DNA of 64,000 nucleotides. Source: CAJQQK01 sp049116495. GTDB lineage: Bacteria > Pseudomonadota > Alphaproteobacteria > Rhizobiales > Hyphomicrobiaceae. The translations under genes and the position numbers were made by a program. The stretch is from NCBI GenBank assembly GCA_049116495.1, contig JAGDYV010000030.1, forward strand, positions 30,821 through 94,820, in the 5' to 3' direction. Below are positions 6,675-15,485 of the stretch, one piece after another. The notes below the pieces were generated by a model, which saw only the letters and a program-made list of their open reading frames with translations, searched no databases and had not been told where the DNA came from. Position 1 is the stretch's first letter. Each line of letters begins with the position of its first letter.

Positions 6675-7904
6675 ATGAGCAAGACCATGTCGACCTACGA
6701 AGATATTGAAGTCCCGGGCGGCGCACCGTTGAAAATGTGGACCCAGAACGTCCACATTGACGATGCCGCCATCGAGCAGATGAAGAACGTCGCCAAGTTG
6801 CCGTTCGTTCACAAGCACGTTGCCGCCATGCCGGATTGCCATTTCGGCATCGGCGCAACCGTTGGATCGGTGATCCCGACGAAAGGCGCGATTATTCCGG
6901 CTGCCGTCGGCGTCGACATCGGCTGCGGGATGATGGCCTGGAAGCTGACCGTCAAGGCACATCAACTGCCAGACAACCTGTCAGCCGTTCGCTCAGACAT
7001 CGAGCGTGCGGTACCGCACGGGTTCGTGTCGACCAAGGGCCGCGCGCGCCGAGGCGGTTGGGAGACCGTGCCCAATTCAGTCGGCACCCGCTGGCGTGAC
7101 CTCGACGACCGTTATCGTACGATCATCGAAAAACATCCGCGGATCTCGCACAAGGCGCCCGCGCACCAGTTGGGGTCGCTTGGCACCGGCAATCACTTCA
7201 TCGAGATCTGCCTCGATGAAAACGACGACGTGTGGGTGATGCTGCATTCGGGCTCGCGCGGCCCGGGCAACGTCATCGGTCAGTATTTCATCAATCTGGC
7301 CCGCAACGACATGAAGCGGCATTTCGTCAACCTGCCGGACAAGGACCTCGCATATCTTTCCGAGGGCACCGAGCACTTCGATGACTACATCGAGGCGCTC
7401 AACTGGGCTCAGGACTATGCCTGGGAGAACCGCCAGGCGATGATGGATGCCGTGTTGCGCACTTTGCGCAGCCACCTGCCGAAATTCCAGATCGGTGATA
7501 TGGCGGTCAACTGCCACCATAACTATGCCGTTCAGGAAACCCATTTCGGCGCCGACGTATGGGTCACGCGCAAAGGTGCTGTCCGCGCTCGCGCCGGCGA
7601 CCTCGGCATCATCCCCGGGTCGATGGGCACAGGCTCGTTCATCGTGCGCGGCCGCGGCAACGCTGACAGTTTCTGCTCGTGCTCACACGGCGCCGGCCGT
7701 GCGATGTCGCGTACGCAAGCAAGGCAGCAGATCACGTTGAAAGATCATCGCGAGGCGACCAAGGGCATTGAGTGCCGCAAGGACCGCGCAATCATCGATG
7801 AGAGTCCGGCGGCCTACAAGGACATCTCGTCCGTCATCGCAGCGCAGCAGGATCTCATCGAAGTCGTGCACACGCTGCGCCAGGTCGTGAATGTCAAAGG
7901 GTGA
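6675..7904 (+). CDS. rtcB: RtcB family RNA-splicing/repair ligase
   Basis: A 409-residue GTP- and Mn-dependent ligase joining 2',3'-cyclic phosphate or 3'-phosphate RNA ends to 5'-OH ends; length equals that of E. coli RtcB. Metal and catalytic motifs are all present: MPDCHFGIGATVGSV, GVDIGCGM, LGTGNHFIEI, MLHSGSRG, NCHHNYA, and CSHGAGRAMSR with the guanylylated histidine. No archease, RtcA or RtcR is adjacent. It is flanked by a tRNA-like element upstream and tRNA-Ser downstream, which fits an RNA repair role. An internal ATG at 6687 is an alternative start; neither has a strong ribosome binding site. Confidence 0.95.
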   Translation: MSKTMSTYEDIEVPGGAPLKMWTQNVHIDDAAIEQMKNVAKLPFVHKHVAAMPDCHFGIGATVGSVIPTKGAIIPAAVGVDIGCGMMAWKLTVKAHQLPDNLSAVRSDIERAVPHGFVSTKGRARRGGWETVPNSVGTRWRDLDDRYRTIIEKHPRISHKAPAHQLGSLGTGNHFIEICLDENDDVWVMLHSGSRGPGNVIGQYFINLARNDMKRHFVNLPDKDLAYLSEGTEHFDDYIEALNWAQDYAWENRQAMMDAVLRTLRSHLPKFQIGDMAVNCHHNYAVQETHFGADVWVTRKGAVRARAGDLGIIPGSMGTGSFIVRGRGNADSFCSCSHGAGRAMSRTQARQQITLKDHREATKGIECRKDRAIIDESPAAYKDISSVIAAQQDLIEVVHTLRQVVNVKG

Positions 7905-7920
7905 GGCGGGCAACCGCCTC
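7903..7920 (+). other. GCAA-capped hairpin at the rtcB stop codon
   Basis: GAGGCGG (7903-7909) pairs with CCGCCTC (7914-7920) around a GCAA tetraloop, overlapping the rtcB stop. There is no T run, so it may stabilise or process the transcript between rtcB and the tRNA rather than terminate it. Confidence 0.35.
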
Positions 7921-7934
7921 CCCACACCGGCGAT

Positions 7935-8021
7935 GGACGGTTGGCAGAGTGGTAATGCACCGGGATGCTAACCCGGCGAGCCCGAAAGGGTGCGGAGGTT
8001 CAAGTCCTCCACCGTCCGCCA
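7935..8021 (+). tRNA. tRNA-Ser (anticodon GCT)
   Basis: An 87-nt class II tRNA with 7-bp acceptor (GGACGGT with ACCGTCC), anticodon arm CCGGG-ATGCTAA-CCCGG with GCT at 7967-7969, long variable arm capped by GAAA, T arm GGAGG-TTCAAGT-CCTCC, discriminator G and encoded CCA. The G discriminator and long variable arm agree with serine identity (codons AGC/AGU). Confidence 0.95.
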
Positions 8022-8136
8022 CGGTAGACTTGCCTAAAACAAATTTCCGCGCCACAGAATCAATTCCGAAATCAATGTCAATTGGCTGGGTCGCATCAAG
8101 AACGAGCCATCAGCAAAGCAACTATTCACCCGTCAG

Positions 8137-8970
8137 CTAATCGCGACCAAGCTCGGCACATAGTTGGTCCATGCGCAACTCCCCATCACGGGTCTGTCCG
8201 CCAATCTCCAGAAATCGTTGCATGTTCGCACGGGCATCGTCGGTGCGCAGCAATCGCTCAAATAGATACGCCTCTTCAAACAGACCATCGAGCCACGGCT
8301 TATCGGACTGATTGACGGATTGCTTGGCCAGGCGCACCGCTTCCGGCGGAAACGACGCAATGCGCTTCGCCAGCTTTTGGACATGTGGTCCAATCTCATC
8401 CGCCTCGAAAATGCGGTTGAGATAGCCCCATCGCTCTGCCGTCTCCGCATCCATGTCGTCACCACTGCGGATCAATTCCATGGCCCGGCCACGCCCGATC
8501 AGCCGCGGCAGGCGCTGCGTGCCGGTGCCGCCCGGAATAATCCCGAGCGGCACTTCCATCTGGTTGACCCGCGTCTTGCCGCGCACCCCGAACCGCATGT
8601 CGAACGCCGCCGACAACTCGCTGCCGCCACCGCCGACGCGCCCTTCGATCTGCGCGATAATGACTTTGTTCATCGTCCGAAACCGCTCACACAAGGCATG
8701 GAACGGCTTCAGTTGCGCATCGCGCTGCGGCACGCCACCGGTCGGCCGCTCCAGAATTGCGGAAACGTCGAAGTGCGCCAGGAAGAAGTCCGGGTCGGCA
8801 CTGCGCATAACGACCACGAGAAGATCTGGATCGGATCGCAACGCAATCGATAGCGCTTCAAGCTCGGCGAGCAGTGTCATGGTGATGACATTCACAGGCG
8901 GATTGTCAATCGTCACCGTCGCAATCCGACCGTCAATCTCGACGTTCAGCAGCTCAAACTCATACGCCAT
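8137..8970 (-). CDS. Enoyl-CoA hydratase/isomerase family protein
   Basis: A 277-residue crotonase-fold enzyme acting on acyl-CoA thioesters. The oxyanion-hole segments are ADPDFFLAHFDV and EGRVGGGGSELSAAFDM. By eye the two hydratase glutamates are kept: the Glu in QMEVPLGIIPGG and that in RAMELIRSGD, so true hydratase or isomerase activity is possible. The helix FPPEAVRLAKQSVN and C-terminal FL segment are usual for the family. Monocistronic, 115 bp right of tRNA-Ser in convergent orientation. Substrate not predictable. Confidence 0.82.
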   Translation of the reverse strand: MAYEFELLNVEIDGRIATVTIDNPPVNVITMTLLAELEALSIALRSDPDLLVVVMRSADPDFFLAHFDVSAILERPTGGVPQRDAQLKPFHALCERFRTMNKVIIAQIEGRVGGGGSELSAAFDMRFGVRGKTRVNQMEVPLGIIPGGTGTQRLPRLIGRGRAMELIRSGDDMDAETAERWGYLNRIFEADEIGPHVQKLAKRIASFPPEAVRLAKQSVNQSDKPWLDGLFEEAYLFERLLRTDDARANMQRFLEIGGQTRDGELRMDQLCAELGRD

Positions 8971-9018
8971 GCAGAAACCTCTCCTTACGATACCATTCAG
9001 CAGATCTCGTCGGCTCAG

Positions 9019-9546
9019 CTATGGCGCCCAAAGACGTCGTTCGCGCCATGGCCTTGGCACAATCAATGTCCCCTTTAACGTACGCCCTTCCCCCTGCAAT
9101 CGAATGGACTGCCACCCATCGCGCCACTCGGGCGGCAACGCGTAGGGCGCCTTGACGTTCCGATCAGGCGCAAAGCCGAAGCGGCCATAGTAGGCGGGAT
9201 CACCAAGGACATGAACCTGCATTGCGCCACTGATTTTCATATGGTCCAAAGCTTCTTCGATGATCGCCGTGCCGATCCCCTGCCTCTGAAACGCAGGGGC
9301 GACAGCGACGGGGCCGAGCAATCCAACCATCTGGCCACATTCTTCGAGACGACATCTCGTTACGGCACAATGGCCAACCAACGCACCGTCAGAAATCGCA
9401 ACGAACGAGGCGACCTCGTCCTTCTCATCGAACAGGGCGCGCAACAACGGCAGCAAGTCTTCGTCCGGAAAGGCAGCGGGATAAAGACCCTCAAGCGCAT
9501 TCAGATCTGCCCCATGACATGCGCGAATTTGGACATCAACGTTCAT
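9019..9546 (-). CDS. GNAT family N-acetyltransferase (YhbS type)
   Basis: A 175-residue acetyl-CoA-dependent transferase. Motif A is VAVAPAFQRQGIGTAII, with the Q-x-x-G-I-G acetyl-CoA pyrophosphate loop; it is followed by VLGDPAYYGRFGFAPDRN, a signature of the YhbS branch. I chose the ATG at 9546, six bases inside a TTG start, because AAGGTG lies about eight bases upstream of it. Single gene between crotonase and a small metallopeptidase-like gene. The acceptor substrate is unknown. Confidence 0.85.
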   Translation of the reverse strand: MNVDVQIRACHGADLNALEGLYPAAFPDEDLLPLLRALFDEKDEVASFVAISDGALVGHCAVTRCRLEECGQMVGLLGPVAVAPAFQRQGIGTAIIEEALDHMKISGAMQVHVLGDPAYYGRFGFAPDRNVKAPYALPPEWRDGWQSIRLQGEGRTLKGTLIVPRPWRERRLWAP

Positions 9547-9718
9547 GCTCAATCACCTTGGTTAACCGTACGGCGTCGAAACGACGGCGGCGGTCATGGC
9601 AGACAACCGCGAAATCACCAGATCCAATTCTCCGCATCCTCGTCAGGACGTCGGGCGATCACCGCCCCACATGTCGCGCCCGCCCAAGCGTCCTAACTCG
9701 ACAAATCTTCTCCGCCGC

Positions 9719-10006
9719 TCAGCCATCGAGATGATCTTCATCCTGTCTCGCATAGGCTTCGATCTCATACGGGTTATTCCGATACCCGTAGCGCACCAGA
9801 TACCAGAGATAGAGCACCGTAAACTTGATCGCCCCGTCGCGCTCGATCTGTTCGATATGCACCAGTTCATGACGGCGCAACTCGGCCACGTCCCAATGCT
9901 CGCGCAGCACATAAATCGTACGCCACGGCATCGTGATGGCGCTGTATCCGGCACCTTCGAGAAACCAGCGCCAGGGCCCATAAGCCGGCACGAACTTAGC
10001 TTTCAT
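9719..10006 (-). CDS. Small HExxH putative zinc-binding protein
   Basis: A 95-residue protein with HELVHIEQ at residues 46-53, a zinc-metalloprotease type HExxH motif, and Glu81/Glu83 in NPYEIEAYA as a plausible third ligand. The middle has a hydrophobic, aromatic helix (FTVLYLWYLVRYGY). The fold would be a minimal gluzincin-like domain; compact proteins of this kind occur in proteobacteria as conserved hypotheticals without proven activity. No signal peptide is seen. Start ATG at 10006. Divergent from the DUF3237 gene 101 bp away. Protease activity is inferred only from the motif. Confidence 0.55.
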   Translation of the reverse strand: MKAKFVPAYGPWRWFLEGAGYSAITMPWRTIYVLREHWDVAELRRHELVHIEQIERDGAIKFTVLYLWYLVRYGYRNNPYEIEAYARQDEDHLDG

Positions 10007-10107
10007 CGCAATCCTGCTCTCCAGGCGAAAATTCGCATTTGGGCATGGCTGAACGCGCCAACAGCAGTTAATCTCAACAAATACACAGCTGCGGAGAATA
10101 GCACGTC

Positions 10108-10566
10108 ATGCCCGAACTGAAATCGGAATACCTGATGACCATAACCGTGACGGTCGACGCGCTGCACGACATTGGCGATGTCCCCCTCGGCACCCGGCAC
10201 ATTGATGTCCTTGGCGAAGGACATTTTGAGGGGCCACGCCTTAAGGGCACAGTACTCAAAGGCGGTCTCGACCAGAAAATCTTCCGCTCCGACGGTGCCA
10301 TGCACCCTAACGTGCGCATGGTCCTCAAAACCGACGATGATGCGCTCATTCACATTCACTACACCGGCATTCGTTACGGTACGCCCGAGGTTATGGCGCG
10401 CATCGCCGCCGGTGATAACGTTGAACCGCACGAATACTACTTACGCAATACCCCGATGTTCGAAACCGCATCGCCGAAGTACGACTGGCTCAACCGCATC
10501 GTCGCCGTCGGCGTCGGGCGTCGACTGCCGGCCAGTGCAGCCTACGATGTCTTTGAAATCCTTTGA
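10108..10566 (+). CDS. DUF3237 (UPF0311) family protein
   Basis: A 152-residue beta-barrel-like protein of the DUF3237 family. Typical features are the early strand MTITVTVDALHDIGDVPLG, GGLDQKIFRSDGAMHPNVRM, YTGIRYG, EYYLRNTPMFETASPKYDWLN near the end and a closing Gly-Val-Gly-Arg-Arg. Function is unknown; homologues are often found with ring or acyl-CoA catabolic genes. It starts a four-strand rightward run with the unknown gene at 10593 and the dioxygenase at 11051, likely one operon. Confidence 0.75.
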   Translation: MPELKSEYLMTITVTVDALHDIGDVPLGTRHIDVLGEGHFEGPRLKGTVLKGGLDQKIFRSDGAMHPNVRMVLKTDDDALIHIHYTGIRYGTPEVMARIAAGDNVEPHEYYLRNTPMFETASPKYDWLNRIVAVGVGRRLPASAAYDVFEIL

Positions 10567-10592
10567 GATCACCTGCAGCCCCATCACAGCTC

Positions 10593-11012
10593 ATGACACA
10601 TCCAATCTATCAGAATTTTCTCGGCACTTGGGTCCTTGATTCCGCCACGTGCGAATACGAACAGGGAGATCCACCGTGGGCAGACCGCCATCGCATCGAA
10701 GAGGACAATGGCGAACTCGTCATCGCGATGGACTGGACTGACGCAGATGGTGAGACGCACCATGCCTCTTTCCGCGCACCACCAACTGGACAGGAGATCG
10801 CGTTCAACGGCGGTCCTCTGGCAGATAAACTCTGCCTTACTGTGCCGTCGCCAAGCGAGCTCAACCTGTCTGCCTCGCGCGACGGCCTTGAACTGATGAC
10901 CGCAACGCGCGAACTCGATGCCGATGGCACAACGCTGCAACTGGTGCAAACGGTCCATCTGCCTGACTTTACCGCCCCGACCAATCGCGGCACATACTAC
11001 AAAGCCGACTGA
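10593..11012 (+). CDS. Conserved hypothetical protein, lipocalin-like size
   Basis: A 139-residue protein. The start NFLGTWVLDSATCEYEQGDPP and the alternating strands that follow (GELVIAMDWTDADGETHHAS, LELMTATRELDADGTTLQLV) suggest a small beta-barrel of the lipocalin or ligand-binding sort, beginning with the Gly-x-Trp often found there. No signal peptide. I do not recognise a named family. It lies 26 bp after the DUF3237 gene and 38 bp before the dioxygenase gene, so it is probably co-transcribed with both. Confidence 0.55.
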   Translation: MTHPIYQNFLGTWVLDSATCEYEQGDPPWADRHRIEEDNGELVIAMDWTDADGETHHASFRAPPTGQEIAFNGGPLADKLCLTVPSPSELNLSASRDGLELMTATRELDADGTTLQLVQTVHLPDFTAPTNRGTYYKAD

Positions 11013-11050
11013 GGTCCGGCACGTTCGCAACTGTTCAGAAAGGCGACGGC

Positions 11051-11890
11051 ATGCCACTCAATCTTGCAAAACTCTCAGAACGAATTGGTGCCGAAGTCGA
11101 CGGTCTCGATCTGCGACAACCATTGGAGCCGACGACCCGGCACGATCTGAACAAGGCTTTTGTCGATCACAGCGTCCTCGTCATTCGCGATCAGCAACTC
11201 GACCCACATGAGATGCTCACCGCCGTTCAGAATTTCGGCAACATTTTCCAACAGCACAACACCCGGTTCGCGCTCGAGGATTGCCCGCAGATCCACTATA
11301 TCTCGAATCAGGATCGGTACCCGGATGGGACACGCTACATTCCCGGCGAGGGCTACCACACGGATCATTCAAATGCCGCACAGCCTCCGAAGGCAACCGT
11401 TTTGCATGCCGTGCAATTGCCGGATAGCGGCGGCGATACCCAGTTCGTCGACATGCATCACGCCTACCAAACCTTGTCGGATGCAACCAAACAGCGCCTC
11501 GAGGGCCTGCAAGCCGTACATGTTTACCAAAGCCGGCACAGCGCTCGAAAACTAATGGCCCTGCCCAAAAGTGGTTCGGCCACGGCATCGCAATCCGTTA
11601 CCCATCCGCTGGTGCGCACGCACCCGGAGACCGGCCGCAAATCGCTTTACCTCAATCCTGTCCGCATCGAATCCATTATCGGCATGTCGGACGCGGAAGC
11701 GCTGCCGCTACTCGAAGAGTTACTCCTGCACGCCGTCGATGAGCACTTTCAGTATCGCCACCAATGGCAGCAGGGCGACCTCGTGCTATGGGACAATCGC
11801 TGTCTCTTGCATAAAGCCAACGGCGACTACGACAATACCCAAACGCGCTATCTCTATCGTGTCATGCTGCAAGGAGACCGCCCGCAATAG
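11051..11890 (+). CDS. TauD/TfdA family Fe(II)/2-oxoglutarate dioxygenase
   Basis: A 279-residue nonheme iron oxygenase that couples decarboxylation of 2-oxoglutarate to hydroxylation of an organic substrate. The facial triad is His103 and Asp105 in GYHTDHS and the distal His in NRCLLHKANGDY; the Arg of TRYLYRVML should bind the 2-oxoglutarate carboxylate. The WDNR-type segment LVLWDNRC is family typical. The substrate cannot be told apart (taurine, 2,4-D, alkyl sulfate and other enzymes share these motifs). An AAAGGCGACGGC sequence precedes the ATG. It ends convergently 17 bp from the FAD oxidoreductase gene. Confidence 0.88.
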   Translation: MPLNLAKLSERIGAEVDGLDLRQPLEPTTRHDLNKAFVDHSVLVIRDQQLDPHEMLTAVQNFGNIFQQHNTRFALEDCPQIHYISNQDRYPDGTRYIPGEGYHTDHSNAAQPPKATVLHAVQLPDSGGDTQFVDMHHAYQTLSDATKQRLEGLQAVHVYQSRHSARKLMALPKSGSATASQSVTHPLVRTHPETGRKSLYLNPVRIESIIGMSDAEALPLLEELLLHAVDEHFQYRHQWQQGDLVLWDNRCLLHKANGDYDNTQTRYLYRVMLQGDRPQ

Positions 11891-11907
11891 CGGCCACCAC
11901 AGGCAAC

Positions 11908-13251
11908 TTACATATCGGCATCACCGAGAAAAGCGCCATCGCGCCTGAGCTGCCCTTGCAGAGCCGACATATCAATCTCGCCCGGCTTCCGGTCACCACC
12001 GCTTGACAATGCAGCTGCCGTGCCGACCGCCTGCCCCATCGCGAAGCACGGCCCACTGACACGCAACGACGCTTGTCCGTCCTGTGTCGTCGACGCACAG
12101 CGCCCGGCAACGAGCAGATTGTCGACGCCTTTCGGTACCGTCGTCGAGAACGGAATCTGATGATAGCCGCGGCCCTGCACGAAGGTCCATTTGGCGGATC
12201 CTTTGACGTGCTGTTCCAGCGGCCAGCCATTACACCCGATAGAATCATCGAAGTCCCGACAGGACAAAACATCATCGCCTGAGAGCATGTACTGGCCAAC
12301 GATCCGTCGCGTTTCACGAATACCAATCTGTGGTGCCGTTTCCAGCAGGTAGGCGTTTTCAAAACCTGGTACGCGGTCCTTCAGAAACCGAAAATACTCC
12401 TGCACCTGTCGCCGCCCTTCCTTTTCCGCGTAGGTCAGGTCGGCCCAGTCACTGCCATCAATCGGCGCACCGTCGCGACTGATCTGTGTCAGGTTGCAGC
12501 GCCATTCGCCGTCGTGCGGCTGCGGGTTGATGATTCCCGTCTTGCGCGGCAGGTCATAGTCATTGCCAGCCTCGGCGATCAGTTGCGTCAGGTTGGGTTT
12601 GCCTTCGCTCGCTGCACGCGCATCATCCACGTTGGCGAGGCGGAACATCGTCGTCGGATAGGCCATGAAGCCTTCATCACCGCCTTTCACGCACTCAGCT
12701 CCGGACCAATGCGCCAGATCGGCATCGCCTGAACAGTCGATGAACACTTCTGCGCGGATCGCGCCACGCCCCGATTTCGTCTCGACGATCACCCCGTCAA
12801 TCCGCGCGCCATCCATGACAACACCGGTTGCGAAAGTATGGAAGTGCAGGTCCACACCCGCGGACGTCATCAAATCATCCGCCGCCATTTTGTAAGCGGA
12901 CGTGTCATAGGCTTGCGCTGCCGTGCCAAGTCCCCCTGCCGGGTCCTTCACAGGATGCGGCGGGCGCAACCCGCCCAGTCGGTCGAGGCGGGCCAGAATA
13001 TCATCCGCGACACCGCGCACGACTTGCTGAACGGAGCCGTTGATGGTGGCGTGCAATCCGCAAAAATTCGTCACCATGGCGGCGGTGCCCATGCCGCCAA
13101 GAAACCCGTAGCGCTCGAGCAGAACGGTGCGCGCGCCCGTTCGCGCCGCCGCTGCTGCGGCTGCGATGCCCGCCGGGCCACCGCCCAGAACAAGCACTTC
13201 GGTTTCTGCAAGCACCGGTGTCTCGCGCGCGGGTTCCGTAACCGTTGCCAT
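11908..13251 (-). CDS. FAD-dependent oxidoreductase (FAD_oxidored family)
   Basis: A 447-residue flavoprotein. It opens with the dinucleotide-binding motif VLVLGGGPAGIAAAAAAAR and the second acidic position LLERYGFLGGMGT, continues with the FIDCSGDADLAHWSGAE segment, and closes with VDNLLVAGRCAS and GPCFAMGQAVGTAAALS, the C-terminal FAD-contact region. This arrangement fits the FAD_oxidored group of fumarate-reductase-like or phytoene-like enzymes with unknown substrate. I chose the ATG at 13251, preceded by GAGGTCC; an upstream extension of 43 codons is unlike the family. 94 bp separates it from the upstream SDR gene, likely one transcript. Confidence 0.8.
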   Translation of the reverse strand: MATVTEPARETPVLAETEVLVLGGGPAGIAAAAAAARTGARTVLLERYGFLGGMGTAAMVTNFCGLHATINGSVQQVVRGVADDILARLDRLGGLRPPHPVKDPAGGLGTAAQAYDTSAYKMAADDLMTSAGVDLHFHTFATGVVMDGARIDGVIVETKSGRGAIRAEVFIDCSGDADLAHWSGAECVKGGDEGFMAYPTTMFRLANVDDARAASEGKPNLTQLIAEAGNDYDLPRKTGIINPQPHDGEWRCNLTQISRDGAPIDGSDWADLTYAEKEGRRQVQEYFRFLKDRVPGFENAYLLETAPQIGIRETRRIVGQYMLSGDDVLSCRDFDDSIGCNGWPLEQHVKGSAKWTFVQGRGYHQIPFSTTVPKGVDNLLVAGRCASTTQDGQASLRVSGPCFAMGQAVGTAAALSSGGDRKPGEIDMSALQGQLRRDGAFLGDADM

Positions 13252-13345
13252 ACTGGGACCTCTCAAATCACATCGTGTTGGGTGAACAAACCTGCAGCCG
13301 GCATCATCGGTCTTGCCGCATGGAAACGGTATGGGCTGCCGCCAG

Positions 13346-14086
13346 CTAGATCTTGGCGCCGCCGTCGAGCACCAGTGCACTGCCCGTCATGAAATCGGAT
13401 TCGTCGCTGGCCAGATACGTCGCAAGATCCGCGACCTCCCTCGGCGTCCCCATCCGCCCGACCGGTTGACGCACGTTGAACGCCTCGCGCGCCGCTGCCG
13501 GGTCGTCCATCGCCGCGATCCGTTCACTCATCGACGGCGTCTCGATCGATGACGGACAGATCGCGTTGCAGCGGATACCTTTGTCGGAAAAATCACGCGC
13601 GATCGACTTCGTCATACCGATCACCGCACCTTTGCTCACACCATAGGCAAACCGGTCCGGCGCGCCGCCGATCGAAGAAATCACCGATGCCATATTGACG
13701 ATACTGCCACTGCCGGCGTCCAGCATCTTGGGCAGAACCGCCCGCGTCAGGCGAAACAGCGACGTGACGTTGAGATCGATTGAGGCCTGCCAATCGTCTT
13801 CCGAGCACTCCAGGATCGTGCCAACCGCAACCCGGCCGGCACAATTGAACAGCACATCAATGCGCGTCAAACCATCAACGAAGCGCTGAATCTCACTGTC
13901 CCGGCGCACATCGACGACATGCGTACTGATCTCCGGATGCGCCTTGGCAAGCGCGCTCAGGCCTGTCTCATCAATATCGATCGCGACGACGTCAGCACCT
14001 TCACCGGCAAAGACACCCGCCGTTTCCCGGCCAATCCCCGCCGCCGCGCCGGTAACAATACAAACTTTCCCTTCAAGTCGCGCCAA
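13346..14086 (-). CDS. Short-chain dehydrogenase/reductase
   Basis: A 246-residue Rossmann-fold oxidoreductase. NAD(P) motif TGAAAGIGRE, the NAG equivalent NCAGRV, catalytic Ser in NMASVISS, and Tyr/Lys in YGVSKGAVIG are all in place. An Asp at the end of beta-2 (VVAIDIDE) favours NAD over NADP. I chose the TTG at 14086, reached by a GGGAG site eight bases upstream, because it leaves the usual short N-terminus before LEGKVCIVTG; the frame is open to an ATG at 14128. Followed on the same strand by the FAD oxidoreductase. Confidence 0.85.
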   Translation of the reverse strand: MARLEGKVCIVTGAAAGIGRETAGVFAGEGADVVAIDIDETGLSALAKAHPEISTHVVDVRRDSEIQRFVDGLTRIDVLFNCAGRVAVGTILECSEDDWQASIDLNVTSLFRLTRAVLPKMLDAGSGSIVNMASVISSIGGAPDRFAYGVSKGAVIGMTKSIARDFSDKGIRCNAICPSSIETPSMSERIAAMDDPAAAREAFNVRQPVGRMGTPREVADLATYLASDESDFMTGSALVLDGGAKI

Positions 14087-14216
14087 AACCCAATCTCCCT
14101 CAATGCTGAAATCACTGCCATGCAGCATATCACGGGAGATCGCATCGTCAGCATCAATGCGATGGCACGCAATCTATCAGTTCGGCGCCGGCGTCCTGGT
14201 CCGTATCAGCACGCTC

Positions 14217-14570
14217 TCAAATCTGCACGACGGTCTCAAAGCCGCCGAAAATCATGCGCTTGCCGTCAAACGGCATCGGGTTGTCCTTCATCTGGGCCTG
14301 CATCTCGCCCATGGCTTTGCCCATGCCTTCGTCGCGGGCGGCCTTGTCCGGCCACGTAATCCACGAAAATGCAACGGTTTCGTCGTCGGCACATTTAACC
14401 GCCATCGGCAGCGACGTGACATCACCGTCCGGAATATCATTCCCCCAGCAATCGGCGACCGACAAGGCGCCGTGCTTCTTGAAGATCGGCGCAACCTTCT
14501 CCGCGTGTGCCTCAAAGACGTCCCGGTTCTTGGTCGGGACGGCATAAACCGCAATATCGACATAGGCCAT
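14217..14570 (-). CDS. DUF1428 (YbaA-like) family protein
   Basis: A 117-residue ferredoxin-like alpha/beta dimeric-barrel protein of the DUF1428 group. The N-terminus MAYVDIAVYAVPTKNRDVF, the middle VADCWGNDIPDGDVTS, the strand TVAFSWITWPDKAARDEG and the end DGKRMIFGGFE are the family's hallmarks. Function unknown. ATG at 14570 has AGGAG nine bases upstream; the longer open frame is not needed. Likely transcribed alone, just upstream of the SDR gene on the same strand. Confidence 0.82.
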   Translation of the reverse strand: MAYVDIAVYAVPTKNRDVFEAHAEKVAPIFKKHGALSVADCWGNDIPDGDVTSLPMAVKCADDETVAFSWITWPDKAARDEGMGKAMGEMQAQMKDNPMPFDGKRMIFGGFETVVQI

Positions 14571-14791
14571 CGTTAGGACTCCTGTTTCGTGCGCACGCGC
14601 AAGCTGTGGGTTAGCAGGACTTTGCATTACCGTCCGCCCAATATCGAACGGCCAGGTGGTCGCAATTGTGGCGTTTCCTGAAAAACACCAACACCGGCCG
14701 TTTGATACCACGTGAGACCCAGGTGGCCTACAGACATTGCAATGCCGTTGGGTGTAAGTTCGCGAACCGCAGCAATGGTACGAAAGCGCCG

Positions 14792-15190
14792 ATGTACATT
14801 CCAGATGGGTTTTCGCAGGTTGTTCCCTACCTGTTTGTCGACGGGGCAGAATCCTACATCGCATTCCTGATCACCGGCCTCGGCGGCACGGAAGTCGGCC
14901 GTACGCTCGACGGTGATGGCCGCATCGCCAACTGCCAGATCCGGTTCGCAACGGCCACGATCATGGTCAGTGAAGCCTCGACAGCCTACCCCGCCAGTCG
15001 CGCCGCCCTATACCTGTATGTCGAAGATGCCGAAGCCACGATGCGCCAGGCAATCAATGCTGGCGCGAGCCTCGAAATGACCATTGCCAACATGTCCTAT
15101 GGAGACCGCCAAGGCGGCATCAAGGACCCGGCTGGCAACATTTGGTGGCTCTCACAACGCCTGACTGATCAACCTTATCATCAGGGGTAA
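14792..15190 (+). CDS. VOC/glyoxalase superfamily protein (PhnB-like)
   Basis: A 132-residue vicinal-oxygen-chelate fold protein. It has the paired beta-alpha-beta-beta-beta modules: VVPYLFVDGAESYIAFLITG in the first and LYLYVEDAEATMRQAINAG in the second, ending GDRQGGIKDPAGNIWWLSQR, the usual PhnB/glyoxalase closing motif. Metal ligands are not obvious, so it could be a binding protein or a nonmetal member. The ATG at 14792 starts the conserved part; ribosome binding site is weak and the open frame extends upstream to 14666. Confidence 0.75.
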   Translation: MYIPDGFSQVVPYLFVDGAESYIAFLITGLGGTEVGRTLDGDGRIANCQIRFATATIMVSEASTAYPASRAALYLYVEDAEATMRQAINAGASLEMTIANMSYGDRQGGIKDPAGNIWWLSQRLTDQPYHQG

Positions 15191-15270
15191 CGGACACACG
15201 CTCGCAACGGAATAACTCATTTATCCCGTTCGCAAATTCCCAGATGCTCACGACCTAAAAGCACCAAGCG

Positions 15271-15345
15271 TGGCTCCGCGGGTAGGATTCGAACCTACGA
15301 CCGATCGGTTAACAGCCGATTGCTCTACCACTGAGCTACCGCGGA
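15271..15345 (-). tRNA. tRNA-Asn (anticodon GTT)
   Basis: A 75-nt tRNA with 7-bp acceptor (TCCGCGG with CCGCGGA), D arm GCTCAGTGGTAGAGC, anticodon arm with GTT (complement of 15311-15313), T arm GTAGG-TTCGAAT-CCTAC and encoded CCA. All four arms are regular. Confidence 0.96.
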
Positions 15346-15485
15346 ATATCTTCACGTTCGAACGCTGGCAGATAGCAAATTGCGTGCGATCTGGCCAGCC
15401 CTTTTTTCATGACTTGAAGAATAACCCGATCGTCCACAGCGGTCTGTGATCGGCGCCACACGACAAGCTGCCAATTGCCGTGGCC

